Shown: piece after piece, positions 53,256 through 62,236 of the stretch
Layout: every line of letters begins with the position of its first letter
Numbering within the stretch: position 1 is the first letter of the stretch
Assembly (NCBI RefSeq): GCF_024199985.1
Contig: NZ_JANARS010000009.1
Span: 62,001 to 126,000, forward strand
Reading direction: 5' to 3'
Length of the DNA: 64,000 bases
Origin: Nocardioides pinisoli
GTDB taxonomy: Bacteria > Actinomycetota > Actinomycetes > Propionibacteriales > Nocardioidaceae
Position numbers and translations under genes: made by a program
The notes under the pieces: model-generated
The model's input: the letters and a program-made list of their open reading frames with translations, nothing else
Told to the model about the DNA's origin: nothing
The model's database searches: none

Positions 53256-54594
53256 GGTCGGCCTCCCCCACCAGCACCAGGTCGAGCCGGTCGATGCGCA
53301 GGCCGTCCATCCGCTGCACGGTCAGGGTGACGAGGCGCTCGCGCACCTCGTGGGGGTCGCTGCGGTCGGGAACCGGCAGCTCGACGCGGTCCCCGGGCTC
53401 GGGGATCTTGCCGAGCTCGCGCATGACGAGCCCGGCCACCGTGTCGTAGTCCTCGTGGTCAGGCAGCTCGATGTCGGTGACGTCCTCGACCTCGTCGGGT
53501 CGCAGGAGCCCCGACAGCGTCCAGCTGCCGTCGCGGCGCTGCCGGATCCGCGCGCCGAGCCGGTCGTGCTCGTCGGAGATGTCGCCGACGATCTCCTCGA
53601 CGACGTCCTCGAGCGTGACGATGCCGGCGTGCCCGCCGTACTCGTCGAGCACGACGGCCATCTGGAAGCCGTCCTGGCGCAGCAGGGCCAGCAGCGGGTC
53701 GAGGCGCAGGCTGTCGGGTACGACGACGGGGCGGACCATGACGTGCTTGATGCGGGTCGTGGCGCGCTCGTGCACCGGCACGGCCACCGCGTGCTTGACG
53801 TGCACGGTGCCGACGACGGTGTCCTCGGCGTCGAGGACCGGGAAGCGCGAGTGCCCCGTCTGACGGGCCAGGTCGATCACCGCGGAGACGCGGTCACCGT
53901 CCTCGACGGTCGTGGTCCGCACACGGGGGGTCATGATCTCGCCGGCGGTGCGGGTGCCGAACTCGACCGAGCGCTCGACGAGCTCGGCGGTGTCGGCGTC
54001 GAGCGTGCCCTGGTCGGCCGACCGCTGGACGAGGGAGGACAGCTCCTGGGAGCTGCGGGCGGAGCGCAGCTCCTCCTGCGGCTCGATCCCGAGACGGCGC
54101 ACGATCGCATTGGCCGAGCCGTTGAGCGCCCGGATCGGGCCCCGGGTGAGGGCGGTGAAGCCGCGCATGAAGCCCTGGGTGTTGCGCGCGGTCTGGAGCG
54201 GCCGGGCGATGGCGATGTTCTTCGGGACCATCTCGCCGAAGATCATCGTGACCACCGTGCCGAGCGCCAGGCCGAGCGCGAGGGAGAGCGGGGTCACGGC
54301 GCCGTCGGGCACGCCCGCGGACGCGAGGGGCCCGCTGATGAGGTCGGAGATCGCCGGCTCGGCGAGGAAGCCGATGGCGAGGTTGGTCACGGTGATGCCG
54401 ACCTGGGCACCGGACAGCTGCGTCGACAGCGAGCGCAGCGCCAGCTGCACGCCGCGGGCGCCCTCGTCACCGGCGGCCGCGGCGCGCTCGACGCTGGGCC
54501 GGTCCACGGTGACGAAGGAGAACTCAGCGGCCACGAAGAGGCCGCAGGCGGCCACGAGGGCCACCGACACGAGCAGGAGCAGGAGGGGGGTCAC
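53245..54594 (-). CDS. CNNM/CorC-type (HlyC/CorC family) transporter protein with C-terminal CorC domain
   Basis: A 449-residue protein: DUF21 membrane domain (TPLLLLLVSVALVAACGLFV start; IFGEMVPKNIAIA), CBS pair (AGEIMTPRVRTTTVEDGDRV; VMVRPVVVPDSLRLDPLL; GIVTLEDVVEEIVGDI) and a CorC_HlyC domain (WTLSGLLRPDEVEDV). Start is GTG 54594, or GTG 54603 three codons earlier; homologues start TPLLLL. The two adjacent paralogues match the Rv1841c/Rv1842c arrangement and may form a heterodimer. Confidence 0.92.
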   Translation of the reverse strand: MTPLLLLLVSVALVAACGLFVAAEFSFVTVDRPSVERAAAAGDEGARGVQLALRSLSTQLSGAQVGITVTNLAIGFLAEPAISDLISGPLASAGVPDGAVTPLSLALGLALGTVVTMIFGEMVPKNIAIARPLQTARNTQGFMRGFTALTRGPIRALNGSANAIVRRLGIEPQEELRSARSSQELSSLVQRSADQGTLDADTAELVERSVEFGTRTAGEIMTPRVRTTTVEDGDRVSAVIDLARQTGHSRFPVLDAEDTVVGTVHVKHAVAVPVHERATTRIKHVMVRPVVVPDSLRLDPLLALLRQDGFQMAVVLDEYGGHAGIVTLEDVVEEIVGDISDEHDRLGARIRQRRDGSWTLSGLLRPDEVEDVTDIELPDHEDYDTVAGLVMRELGKIPEPGDRVELPVPDRSDPHEVRERLVTLTVQRMDGLRIDRLDLVLVGEADREQ

Positions 54595-54856
54595 GACGCG
54601 CACCCGAAGGTCAGTGCGGTCGTGCGGGGACTTTGACTCTCGTCCATGGTGGCTGCTGCGGGTTCCTTCGTCGGTGCGGTCGGGGCAGGCGCCGCGCCCC
54701 GTTGTGTCCGGCCGCGACGAGTCCACAGGGTAGCGGTCGGGTCCATTGTCACCCCAGTCGTCGTGTCGCCTTGGGGAGGAGGGTCCGGGCGCCCTACTCT
54801 TGCGCCGACACACGGGTGGACGAGCAGGACCCTCAGGGTCTCGGGCGAGGGGCAGC

Positions 54857-56380
54857 ATGCGAGCGTGGGCACAGTCGATCACGGCTGCCCTCCTGGTCAT
54901 CCTCGTCGCCACCCTGGCCACGGTCACCGCGACCAGCGGCACCGGTGAGGCCCGGGAGTCCGGTGCGGTGCGGATGGTGCAGGGCACGCAGTCCCCCGGC
55001 GCCGACGCCGACGAGCCGACCCGCCCCAACCTCGTGTTCGTCCTCACCGACGACATGCGCGACGACGACCTCGACCACATGCCGATCACCCGCCGCCTGC
55101 TGGCTGACCAGGGGGTCGAGTTCACCGATGCCATCTCGCCGCACCCGCTGTGCTGCCCGGCCCGCGCCCAGCTCGCCACCGGCCAGTACGCCCAGAACAA
55201 CGGCGTCCAGCACAACCGTGGCGTCCACGGAGGCTTCGACGCGCTCGACCCGGCGCAGGAGGCGAGCGTCTGGTTCCGCGACGCCGGCTACCGCACCGCG
55301 TTCGCCGGCAAGTTCCTCAACGGCTACCACCCCGGCGACGTGCGCCCGGCCGGGTGGTCGCGCTGGGACGCCCTGACCCGCGGCGTCTACGACTACGTCG
55401 ACTTCTCGATGACCGGCGACGGCGACCCGCGCCGCTACACCGACAGCTACGTCACCTCGGTGATCGAGGACCACACCAACGAGGCGGTCCGCGACTTCGC
55501 GCGCAGCGGCGAGCCGTTCGTCGTCTACGCGTGGCACCTCGCACCGCACTACCGGATCAGCCCCGAGGGCGGGCGCAGCCTCCCGCCCGCGGAGCCGCAG
55601 GATGAGAAGCTGTTCCTCGACCAGCGCCCGTCCGCCTTCGACGACCCCGCCTTCGACGAGGAGGACGTGTCGGACCAGCCCGTCTACCTCCGCCGCGGCG
55701 CACCGGTGTCCCGCGACGAGGTGGCCGCCGAGAACACGGCCCGCCTGCAGTCGCTGCAGTCCGTCGACCGTGCGGTCGGATCCCTGGTCGAGACCCTCGA
55801 CGAGGAGGGTGTCCTCGACGACACCTACATCGTCTTCACGTCCGACAACGGCTACTCCCTCGGTGAGCACCGCTACGTCGGCAAGGACGTGCTCACCGAC
55901 GAGGCCCTGCAGGTGCCGCTCCTCGTGCGGGGCCCCGACGTCGTCCGCGGCGCCACCTCGCCGCTCCCCGTCACGCTGGTCGACCTGCCCGTCACGTTCG
56001 CAGCGCTGGCCGGGGTCACCCCGCAGTGGCAGGTCGACGGCACCTCCCTGGCGCCGACCCTGCGCGGCGAGGACCAGCCGTTCCGCGACACGACCCTCAT
56101 CCAGACCGGACGCACCCTCGGCGACGGCTGGTCGCACCGCGGGGTGCGCACCGAGCGCTACCTCTACGGCACCGACGGCGTCGACACCTTCCTCTACGAC
56201 CGGCTGCTCGACCCCGACGAGATGGTCAACCTCGCCGACGACCCGGCCTACGCCGACGTGCTCTCCGCGCTCGAGACACGGCGCCGCGAGCTCGTCGACT
56301 GCGCGGGGTGGACCTGCAACCAGCAGTTCGGCCCCGTCCCCGAGCCGGCCACGGGCTCGGTCCGCGGGCCGTCCTCGTGA
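54857..56380 (+). CDS. Secreted sulfatase
   Basis: A 507-residue sulfatase of the N-acetylglucosamine-6-sulfatase-like group. A signal peptide (ITAALLVILVATLATVTA) exports it. The formylglycine motif C-x-P-x-R is C99-C-P-A-R103, and the Ca2+ ligands are in LVFVLTDDMRDDDLD and FTSDNGYSLGEH. An activating formylglycine-generating enzyme must be encoded elsewhere. ATG 54857 has GAGGGG six bases upstream and a possible -10 TACTCT at 54795-54800. Confidence 0.93.
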   Translation: MRAWAQSITAALLVILVATLATVTATSGTGEARESGAVRMVQGTQSPGADADEPTRPNLVFVLTDDMRDDDLDHMPITRRLLADQGVEFTDAISPHPLCCPARAQLATGQYAQNNGVQHNRGVHGGFDALDPAQEASVWFRDAGYRTAFAGKFLNGYHPGDVRPAGWSRWDALTRGVYDYVDFSMTGDGDPRRYTDSYVTSVIEDHTNEAVRDFARSGEPFVVYAWHLAPHYRISPEGGRSLPPAEPQDEKLFLDQRPSAFDDPAFDEEDVSDQPVYLRRGAPVSRDEVAAENTARLQSLQSVDRAVGSLVETLDEEGVLDDTYIVFTSDNGYSLGEHRYVGKDVLTDEALQVPLLVRGPDVVRGATSPLPVTLVDLPVTFAALAGVTPQWQVDGTSLAPTLRGEDQPFRDTTLIQTGRTLGDGWSHRGVRTERYLYGTDGVDTFLYDRLLDPDEMVNLADDPAYADVLSALETRRRELVDCAGWTCNQQFGPVPEPATGSVRGPSS

Positions 56381-56384
56381 CGAC

Positions 56385-57494
56385 GTGAGCCAGGCCCTGG
56401 ACGGCCTGCTCGACCCCGCCCTGGCGTCCGTCCTGGCCCAGGTGCTGCCCGTCGCGGTCTTCCTGCTCGCGATCACCGTCACCGCCGAGGTGGCACAGCT
56501 GGCCGGCGTCTTCGACGTGGCCGCCCACGCCCTCGCGCGCCGTGCCCGTCACCGCGTCCTGCTCCTGTGGCTGACGTTCGCCGCCCTGGCCGTGGCCTGC
56601 ACGATCGTGCTGAGTCTCGACACCACCGCCGTCCTCCTCACGCCCGTCGGCCTCGCCATCGCGCGCCAGACCGGGGTCGCGCCGCTCCCCTTCGCGCTCA
56701 CCACGCTCTGGATCGCCAACACCGGGTCGCTGCTGCTCCCCGTGTCCAACCTGACCAACCTGCTGGCCGTGCACCGCTTCGAGGACCTCGGGGCGGGCCA
56801 CGGCGACTACGTGCGTACGGCGGCCGCGCCGGCCGTGACCGCGATCGTCCTCACCCTGGTCCTGATCGCCGTCCTCCAGCGGCGGGCGTTGCGTGGGACG
56901 TACGCCGTCGAGCCCCCGGCGGACCCGCACGACCGCGTGCTGCTCGTCCTCGGCTCCGTCGTGTGCGTCGTCATCGGGCCGCTGTTCGCCGTCGGCGTCG
57001 AACCCGCCGTCGTGGCGCTGGGGTCGGCGGCCGTCCTGCTCGCCGTCCTGGCGTGGCGGGCTCCGGGGCTGCTGCGCGAGGTACGTCCGCCGTGGCTGAT
57101 GGCAGGCGGCTTCGTGCTCGTCGCCGGGCTGCTCCGCCTGGCGCAGGGCGAGGGCCTCCTCGACTGGCTGGCCCCCGCGGTCGGCTCCGGCACCCGCACG
57201 CTCGACCTGCTGCACCTCTCCGCCGCCTCCGCGGTCGCGGCCAACCTGGTCAACAACCTGCCGGCCTACCTCCTGGTGGAGCCTGCGGCGGCCGACGACG
57301 TACGACGCCTCGTCGCGACGCTCGTGGGGGTCAACGCCGGCGCCCTGGTCACCCCCTGGGCCTCGCTCGCCACGCTCCTGTGGCTGCAGCGCTGCCGGTC
57401 GGCGGGCCTGCGGGTCCCGCTGCTCCGGCTCGCCGCGTGGGGCGCGGTGTGCGCGACGTTGTGCGTGAGCGCCGCGACCCTCGCCATCCGCTGA
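56385..57494 (+). CDS. ArsB/SLC13-type permease
   Basis: A 369-residue membrane protein with about ten helices and the DTTAVLLTPVGLAIA and NTGSLLLPVSNLTNLLAV re-entrant segments of the ArsB/NhaD/CitM superfamily, and the matching second half ANLVNNLPAYLLV. It could export arsenite or exchange organic anions or Na+. It starts (GTG 56385) just 4 bp after the sulfatase stop, so cotranscription with it is likely; sulfate export or import would fit but is not shown. Confidence 0.85.
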   Translation: MSQALDGLLDPALASVLAQVLPVAVFLLAITVTAEVAQLAGVFDVAAHALARRARHRVLLLWLTFAALAVACTIVLSLDTTAVLLTPVGLAIARQTGVAPLPFALTTLWIANTGSLLLPVSNLTNLLAVHRFEDLGAGHGDYVRTAAAPAVTAIVLTLVLIAVLQRRALRGTYAVEPPADPHDRVLLVLGSVVCVVIGPLFAVGVEPAVVALGSAAVLLAVLAWRAPGLLREVRPPWLMAGGFVLVAGLLRLAQGEGLLDWLAPAVGSGTRTLDLLHLSAASAVAANLVNNLPAYLLVEPAAADDVRRLVATLVGVNAGALVTPWASLATLLWLQRCRSAGLRVPLLRLAAWGAVCATLCVSAATLAIR

Positions 57495-57539
57495 CCCACC
57501 ACCGGCCTCACGGTCGACCAGACCGCCGTACGACGCAGC

Positions 57540-57569
57540 AGCGGCGCGGCCCCGGAGGGCCGCGCCGCT
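57540..57569 (+). terminator. Strong rho-independent-like hairpin
   Basis: AGCGGCGCGGCCC (57540-57552) pairs perfectly with GGGCCGCGCCGCT (57557-57569), loop CGGA. It ends the sulfatase-permease unit. No T tract. Confidence 0.75.
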
Positions 57570-57772
57570 GTCCTGCGCGTTGTTCGGGTCGTCCCACCGA
57601 CTCTGGGGGGATCCGTGCCTCGGCGGGAGGTCGGGGCACGGGTGAGCGGTGTTGGACCCGGCGGAACGCGGCCGCCTACTTGCTCAGCGCCGGGACGCTC
57701 CGGGGTGTTACGGGTCCACGCGACATTTTTCCGGCCCGGCTCGGACCGCTGCCACGCCCCTCGGTCGGCTCC

Positions 57773-59266
57773 TCAGTCGGACTCCCAGAACGGCCCCTTG
57801 CGGTAGGGGTCGCGCTCGATCGTCGTGACCGGCCGCCGGACGGTCCGCCACACGGTGCGCGGGGTGCCGTCCGCGTCGGTGACCGTCCGCGCGACGCGGA
57901 AGTTGACGTAGGTCGTGGTGTAGGCGTTGCGCGAGTTGCGCTTGTTCCGCCACTGGTAGTTGAAGTTCTTGACGTACTTCCGGGTCAGCTTCTTGCCACG
58001 GATCGTCATCCAGAGCTCGTCGTTGCCGGGGCTCAGGCTCGCCCAGTTGGAGGACCCCGTGACGGTCATGTGGGTGTCGGGGACACCGTTGTAGGTGCCC
58101 TGGATCGCGACGTACTTCTGGTGGCTGTAGACGCTGAGGATCAGGTCGTCCTTGCCGTCCTTGTTGAGGTCGTAGTCGTCGTACGGGTTGAAGTCGAGCC
58201 CGGTCGAGCGCAGCGGGATGCGCCCGCGGGCGGTCGGAGCACCGACGACGCGCTTGGTGTGGTAGCCGATGAGGCCGTACATCACTCGCACCTTGCACCC
58301 CTCGATCCACTTCTGCCGGATCGCCGACGCCAGGTAGTCGCCGCGCCTGCCGCGCATGGTGTGCATCGACACCGCGATGCGGCTTCGCTTCTGCCCGCCC
58401 GCGCCGTCGGGCGTCAGGCACTGCACCTTGCCGAGCAGGTCGAGGACGAGGTCGTTCTTCGGTCCCGACGGCTTGGGCCAGGCCCAGACCGTGTGCTTGT
58501 CGACGGAGTCGTCGCACGCGACGCCGTTGGCCGGGGTGCCGCAGAAGAACTGGGGCGGCTGGCGCGTGGCGTGGTCCTTGCGCATGTCGTTGAACAGCCG
58601 GACGAACTGGCGGAAGAGCCTGTGGTCGCCGGAGGTGAAGTAGAGGTCGTTCCACTGGTGCTTGTCCGCGTTGAGCATCAGGTTGGCCGACCCCACCGCC
58701 AGCACGTCCTTCGACCTGCCCGCCCGGGAGAACGAGTAGAACTTCGTGTGCATGTTGTTGTACTGGTTCTGCTTGCTCCGGCACCCGGCCGTGCACCGCG
58801 TGATGAAGCTCGAGCGGTAGCGCTTGGCCCCGATCTCCCGGCGGACCGCCCGCATCGCCTTCGTGTACTGGTGGTCGTTGAGGATCATCTGCACCTCGAC
58901 GCCGCGCCGGTGGGCGGCGATGAGCGCCTTCGCGACGGGCATCCGGTCGAAGGAGTAGACGGCGATCCGGATCGTCGAGCCCCGGGGCGTGTGCTTGATC
59001 GTGTCGATGACCTTCCGCTCGATCCGGAACCAGCCCTTCTTGCGGCGCGGGTCGTTGAAGAACGGACCCTGTGGGGCCTTCCACCGCTTGCGATCGACTC
59101 GCGCCGTCCGGTCGGCGCCCACCGTCGCGACGCCCGTCGGGGCGACCGCCGAGGCGGCCACCGAGGTGGCGCCTCCGGCGACGGGTGGGGCGGCTGCGGT
59201 GGGTCCCGCCGCCAGTGGGGTGCCCACGACCAGGCACAGGGTGATGGCGACCAACAATCTCGGCAC
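57773..59266 (-). CDS. Secreted phospholipase D-like protein with calcium-binding loop
   Basis: A 497-residue exported protein with a signal peptide (LLVAITLCLVVGTPLAA). Two HKD-type motifs: H173-T-K175 with GSAN at 192-195, and H382-Q-K384 with GSSN at 404-407, so both half-sites are intact. An EF-hand-like loop DDYDLNKDGKDD (363-374) is inserted just before the second HKD. Six to eight cysteines suggest disulphides. It may act as a nuclease or phospholipase outside the cell. A paralogue lies upstream at 59457. Confidence 0.88.
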   Translation of the reverse strand: MPRLLVAITLCLVVGTPLAAGPTAAAPPVAGGATSVAASAVAPTGVATVGADRTARVDRKRWKAPQGPFFNDPRRKKGWFRIERKVIDTIKHTPRGSTIRIAVYSFDRMPVAKALIAAHRRGVEVQMILNDHQYTKAMRAVRREIGAKRYRSSFITRCTAGCRSKQNQYNNMHTKFYSFSRAGRSKDVLAVGSANLMLNADKHQWNDLYFTSGDHRLFRQFVRLFNDMRKDHATRQPPQFFCGTPANGVACDDSVDKHTVWAWPKPSGPKNDLVLDLLGKVQCLTPDGAGGQKRSRIAVSMHTMRGRRGDYLASAIRQKWIEGCKVRVMYGLIGYHTKRVVGAPTARGRIPLRSTGLDFNPYDDYDLNKDGKDDLILSVYSHQKYVAIQGTYNGVPDTHMTVTGSSNWASLSPGNDELWMTIRGKKLTRKYVKNFNYQWRNKRNSRNAYTTTYVNFRVARTVTDADGTPRTVWRTVRRPVTTIERDPYRKGPFWESD

Positions 59267-59456
59267 GAACTCGCCTTCCCGCCCCCACGCTCGGTGGGGA
59301 CGTCACGCTCGGGCCCGTCCCGGCCCCCGGTGTCCCGGGTGCGGGCAGGCGTGTCGACCGGACCTGTGCGCACGACCGGTCCGGTCCCGTCCAAGAGGTG
59401 ACGAGCCCCGGGCCGGCAAAGTTGTCGACCCCGGGGTCCGGATGCGGAGACGAGGC

Positions 59457-60767
59457 TCACACGAGCCCAGGTGCCGGTGCGATTGGCCGCGAGTGCTCGT
59501 CCCACACGTCGTCGAAGTGGTCGGCGTACGCGTCGTGGATGTCGTGCCGCGGGATCATCACCACCAGCTCGTCGTTGAGGAGGGACACGTCCGACCAGTT
59601 CTCCGAGCCGGTCCACACCGCTCGTGTGGCGGAGCCGCCCCAGGTGCCGTCGACCGACATCCACTTCTCGTGCAGGAAGTGCTCCCACCCCGAGTCCTCG
59701 AAGCCGGTGGCCACGTCGCCGTCGACGTCGAGGGATGCGCTCCGCACGCGGACGCCGGCGGCGACGAGGGTGGAGACGACGTCCGGGCCTGCGGCGCTCA
59801 CCAGCGCCTGCACGCGACATCCGTCGCGGTGCAGCGCGGCCACCCGTCGGGCGAGGTCGGTTCCGCGCGCCCCGCGCCAGCCGTACATGCTGATCCGGAC
59901 CACCGTCCGACCGCCCACGCCGCTGCCGGCCAGCGCGCGGCAGCCGACCCTCGCGAGCCGCTGGGCCACGGTGTCGTCATCGGCGGTCGCGGGCCGCCCG
60001 GGCGGCACGCTCGTCGTCACGTCCCCGTGGGCCAGGTCGACCGCCGGCACGGGCGAGAGGCGGTCGGCTGCGAGCTCGGCGAAGACCCGGCTGTAGTCGT
60101 CGTGGAGCGGCCGGTCGCCGGTGAGGGTGACCAGGTCGTTCCAGTGCACGCCCGCGGCGTACTCGGTGAGGTTGGCCGAGCCCAGCATGACGACCGTCTC
60201 GGCGCCGGCTCCCCCGGAGAACAGGTAGACCTTCATGTGCTGGTTGCCGCGGTCGCCGAGCCGGCAGCTGGCGTGGCAGACCTTGACGAAGCTCGGCTCG
60301 GTGCTGCTCCCCCGGGACTCGCCGCGCGCGTGGCAGGCGCCGCTGCTCGACGCCGCATCGCCACCGAGCAACCGCCGCAGGCGCCGCACGGGGGCGGAGA
60401 CGTAGTTGTCGTTCAGGACGAGCTGCACCGTGACCTGTCGCTCGGTGCACGCGCGGCGGAGTGCGACCGCGATGTCGGGCCGGTCGAAGCTGTAGGCCGC
60501 CATGCGGATGGCGCCGTGTTCGGGAGTCGCCTCGATCGCCTGTCGGACGTGGTCGGCGATCCGGTCCTGGGCGGCCTCGTCCCCGGTGGGGTCGTTGAAG
60601 AGGACGTCGGCCGCGGGGGCCACGGATCCGACGTTCGAGAGCCGGGCAGTGCCGACAGCCGCGGCCGGCGACGGCGGTCCGCCCCCGGCTGCTGCGGTCA
60701 ACGCGGGCGTCGCCATCGCCGTGGCCACGCCCAGCGCCACTGTCCCCACCAGGAGAGAGGTACGCAT
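59457..60767 (-). CDS. Secreted phospholipase D-like protein (paralogue)
   Basis: A 436-residue exported protein, similar to its downstream neighbour (PEHGAIRMAAYSFDRPDIAVAL vs TPRGSTIRIAVYSFDRMPVAKAL). HKD motifs: H177-M-K179 with GSAN 196-199, and H366-E-K368 with GSEN 387-390. It lacks the EF-hand-like loop. Signal peptide RTSLLVGTVALGVATAMA. ATG 60767 is preferred; GTG three codons earlier is possible. Cysteines are conserved in part (CHASCR vs CTAGCR). Confidence 0.88.
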   Translation of the reverse strand: MRTSLLVGTVALGVATAMATPALTAAAGGGPPSPAAAVGTARLSNVGSVAPAADVLFNDPTGDEAAQDRIADHVRQAIEATPEHGAIRMAAYSFDRPDIAVALRRACTERQVTVQLVLNDNYVSAPVRRLRRLLGGDAASSSGACHARGESRGSSTEPSFVKVCHASCRLGDRGNQHMKVYLFSGGAGAETVVMLGSANLTEYAAGVHWNDLVTLTGDRPLHDDYSRVFAELAADRLSPVPAVDLAHGDVTTSVPPGRPATADDDTVAQRLARVGCRALAGSGVGGRTVVRISMYGWRGARGTDLARRVAALHRDGCRVQALVSAAGPDVVSTLVAAGVRVRSASLDVDGDVATGFEDSGWEHFLHEKWMSVDGTWGGSATRAVWTGSENWSDVSLLNDELVVMIPRHDIHDAYADHFDDVWDEHSRPIAPAPGLV

Positions 60768-61012
60768 CTCGATCACCCGATCCCGTCCGGCGGGAGGGTT
60801 CCCGCCTCGTGGATCGACCGTCGCGCCGGCGACGTTCCGGGGGCACGGGCCGGTGATCTCGAGCCCGGCGGGACGCTCCGGACGACCCCGGGAAGGCGGT
60901 GCGCCGGGCAGTCGCGGGTGGCCGTGCGCGGTCCTCGCGTCCCGGTGTCCCGGTGACGACCGGGACTCCCGGCTCAGGCCGCGGGACTGGTGTCGCCGCC
61001 TGCTCATACGAA

Positions 61013-61024
61013 TGGTCCAGACCA
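61013..61024. promoter_or_regulatory. DasR/GntR-type operator candidate
   Basis: AATGGTCCAGACCACT compares with the DasR-responsive element ACTGGTCTAGACCANT. Both arms (TGGTC, GACCA) are exact and the 2-bp centre differs by one base. It lies about 245 bp upstream of the phospholipase-like gene start on the minus strand and 320 bp before the DUF1622 gene. Confidence 0.45.
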
Positions 61025-61142
61025 CTGCGAGGAGACGCCGGGTGGGTACGTCCCCGGTCGACCGCGTGGACAGCGGACCGCTGTCCCTGGTCGGTCCAGA
61101 AGACCGCCGGCTGGAACTGAGGGGTCGTTCGCGCCCCCTGGG

Positions 61143-61179
61143 CTGCCCGCGGGGCCGGCTGGACAGGCCCCGCGGGCAG
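61143..61179. terminator. Orphan 14-bp perfect hairpin
   Basis: CTGCCCGCGGGGCC / GGCCCCGCGGGCAG with loop GGCTGGACA. No gene ends next to it on either strand, so the transcript it would end is unknown. Confidence 0.5.
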
Positions 61180-61343
61180 TTCCCGTCGCCTCGATGTCCC
61201 GTTCGACGGCGGCCCTGCGCCCGCAGCGATCGACGCTACGCCCGCGGCTCCCGGGTCGCCACGATGTCTAGCCCGCGACCCCTCCTCGCGTCCCACCCGT
61301 GACGCGGTGTCGGCACCGCTGCGCTCGTGGAAGTGTGGGAGTC

Positions 61344-61727
61344 ATGGAGGACGCAGACTTCGACGCCCTGATGGAGCTGGTGGTCCACGGATTCGAGCTG
61401 GCCGGCGTCGTCGTCCTGGTGGTCGGGGCCCTGGCTGCCTTCGGGTACGCACTGGCGACGGCGAGACGCACCGGCATGACCGTGGCCTACGAACGGGTCC
61501 GACGTGGCGTGGGCCGGGCGATCCTCCTCGGCCTGGAGCTGCTGATCATCGCGGACATCGTGCTCACCATCACCGTCGACGCCACCCTGGAGAGCGCGCT
61601 GGCACTCGGGCTCATCGTCGTCGTACGCACGTTCCTCAGCTTCTCCCTCGAGGTCGAGCTGGAGGGCGCGCTGCCGTGGCGGCGCTCGCGGGAGGCCACG
61701 CGGGTCGACGGCTCGCACAGCGCTTGA
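61344..61727 (+). CDS. DUF1622 family membrane protein
   Basis: A 127-residue three-helix protein of the DUF1622 family: helix FELAGVVVLVVGALAAFGYAL, charged loop YERVRRGVGRAILLGLELLIIADIVLTITV, and a third helix with ALALGLIVVVRTFLSFSLEVELEG. ATG 61344 follows AAGTGT by seven bases. Function unknown. Confidence 0.85.
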   Translation: MEDADFDALMELVVHGFELAGVVVLVVGALAAFGYALATARRTGMTVAYERVRRGVGRAILLGLELLIIADIVLTITVDATLESALALGLIVVVRTFLSFSLEVELEGALPWRRSREATRVDGSHSA

Positions 61728-61822
61728 GGCGCCTGTCGCCGGCGCGCCACCCGGCGTATCGTCGGTAGTCGGCAGGTGTCGCCCGAGCACGTCACGACGA
61801 GCTTCGAGCGCGGGGGGTGAGG

Positions 61823-62236
61823 ATGTCACGCCGTGCGTCGGCTTGGACCCACCGCGCCAGCTTCGACGCGGACCCGTTCAGCGCGTCCCTCGCCCGATCC
61901 TTCATCACCGAGCGGCTCGTGCAGCACGAGCTGTCGCACCTCATCGACCCGGTGCGCCTGGTGACGAGCGAGCTCGCCACCAACGCCATCCTCCACGCCC
62001 GCACGACGTTCACCGTCACGCTGGAGCGCCTCGAGGACGTGCTCCTGCTGACGGTGAGCGACGAGTCACCCCGGGCACCGGTCCGCCGGACCACGGGAGC
62101 CACGGACCCCACCGGTCGCGGCCTGGACATCGTCGCCTCGGCGAGCCTGGACCGGGGCGTCGAGCTGGCCCGCGACGCCCCCAAGGCCGTGTGGGCGTCC
62201 TTCCCCGTCGACGGACGCACCTGGCCCGACGTCTAG
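61823..62236 (+). CDS. Anti-sigma-type ATP-binding protein (HATPase_c)
   Basis: A 137-residue stand-alone HATPase_c protein of the RsbW/SpoIIAB type, which binds a sigma factor and is freed by a STAS antagonist. The N box is RLVTSELATNAILHA and the G boxes are TVSDESPRAP and TGRGLDIVAS. ATG 61823 has GGGGGGTGAGG before it; GTG 61817 is possible. The cognate sigma factor is not in the window. Its 3' end overlaps a minus-strand STAS fragment by 3 bp. Confidence 0.87.
   Translation: MSRRASAWTHRASFDADPFSASLARSFITERLVQHELSHLIDPVRLVTSELATNAILHARTTFTVTLERLEDVLLLTVSDESPRAPVRRTTGATDPTGRGLDIVASASLDRGVELARDAPKAVWASFPVDGRTWPDV

Larger units (their letters stand above)
60768..61343. other. 576-bp gap with an operator-like dyad and an orphan hairpin
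   Basis: No gene is convincing. TGGTCCAGACCA at 61013-61024 is a perfect-arm dyad resembling GntR/DasR-type sites. CTGCCCGCGGGGCC (61143-61156) and GGCCCCGCGGGCAG (61166-61179) form a 14-bp perfect stem with a 9-base loop. The minus strand at about 61290-61258 reads GRGLDIVA, as in the ATPase at 61823, a possible gene remnant. Confidence 0.5.

Noticed and set aside
53023..54636. Plus-strand frame opposite the CorC-type genes
   Set aside because: Mirror of the minus-strand coding frame with no family feature.
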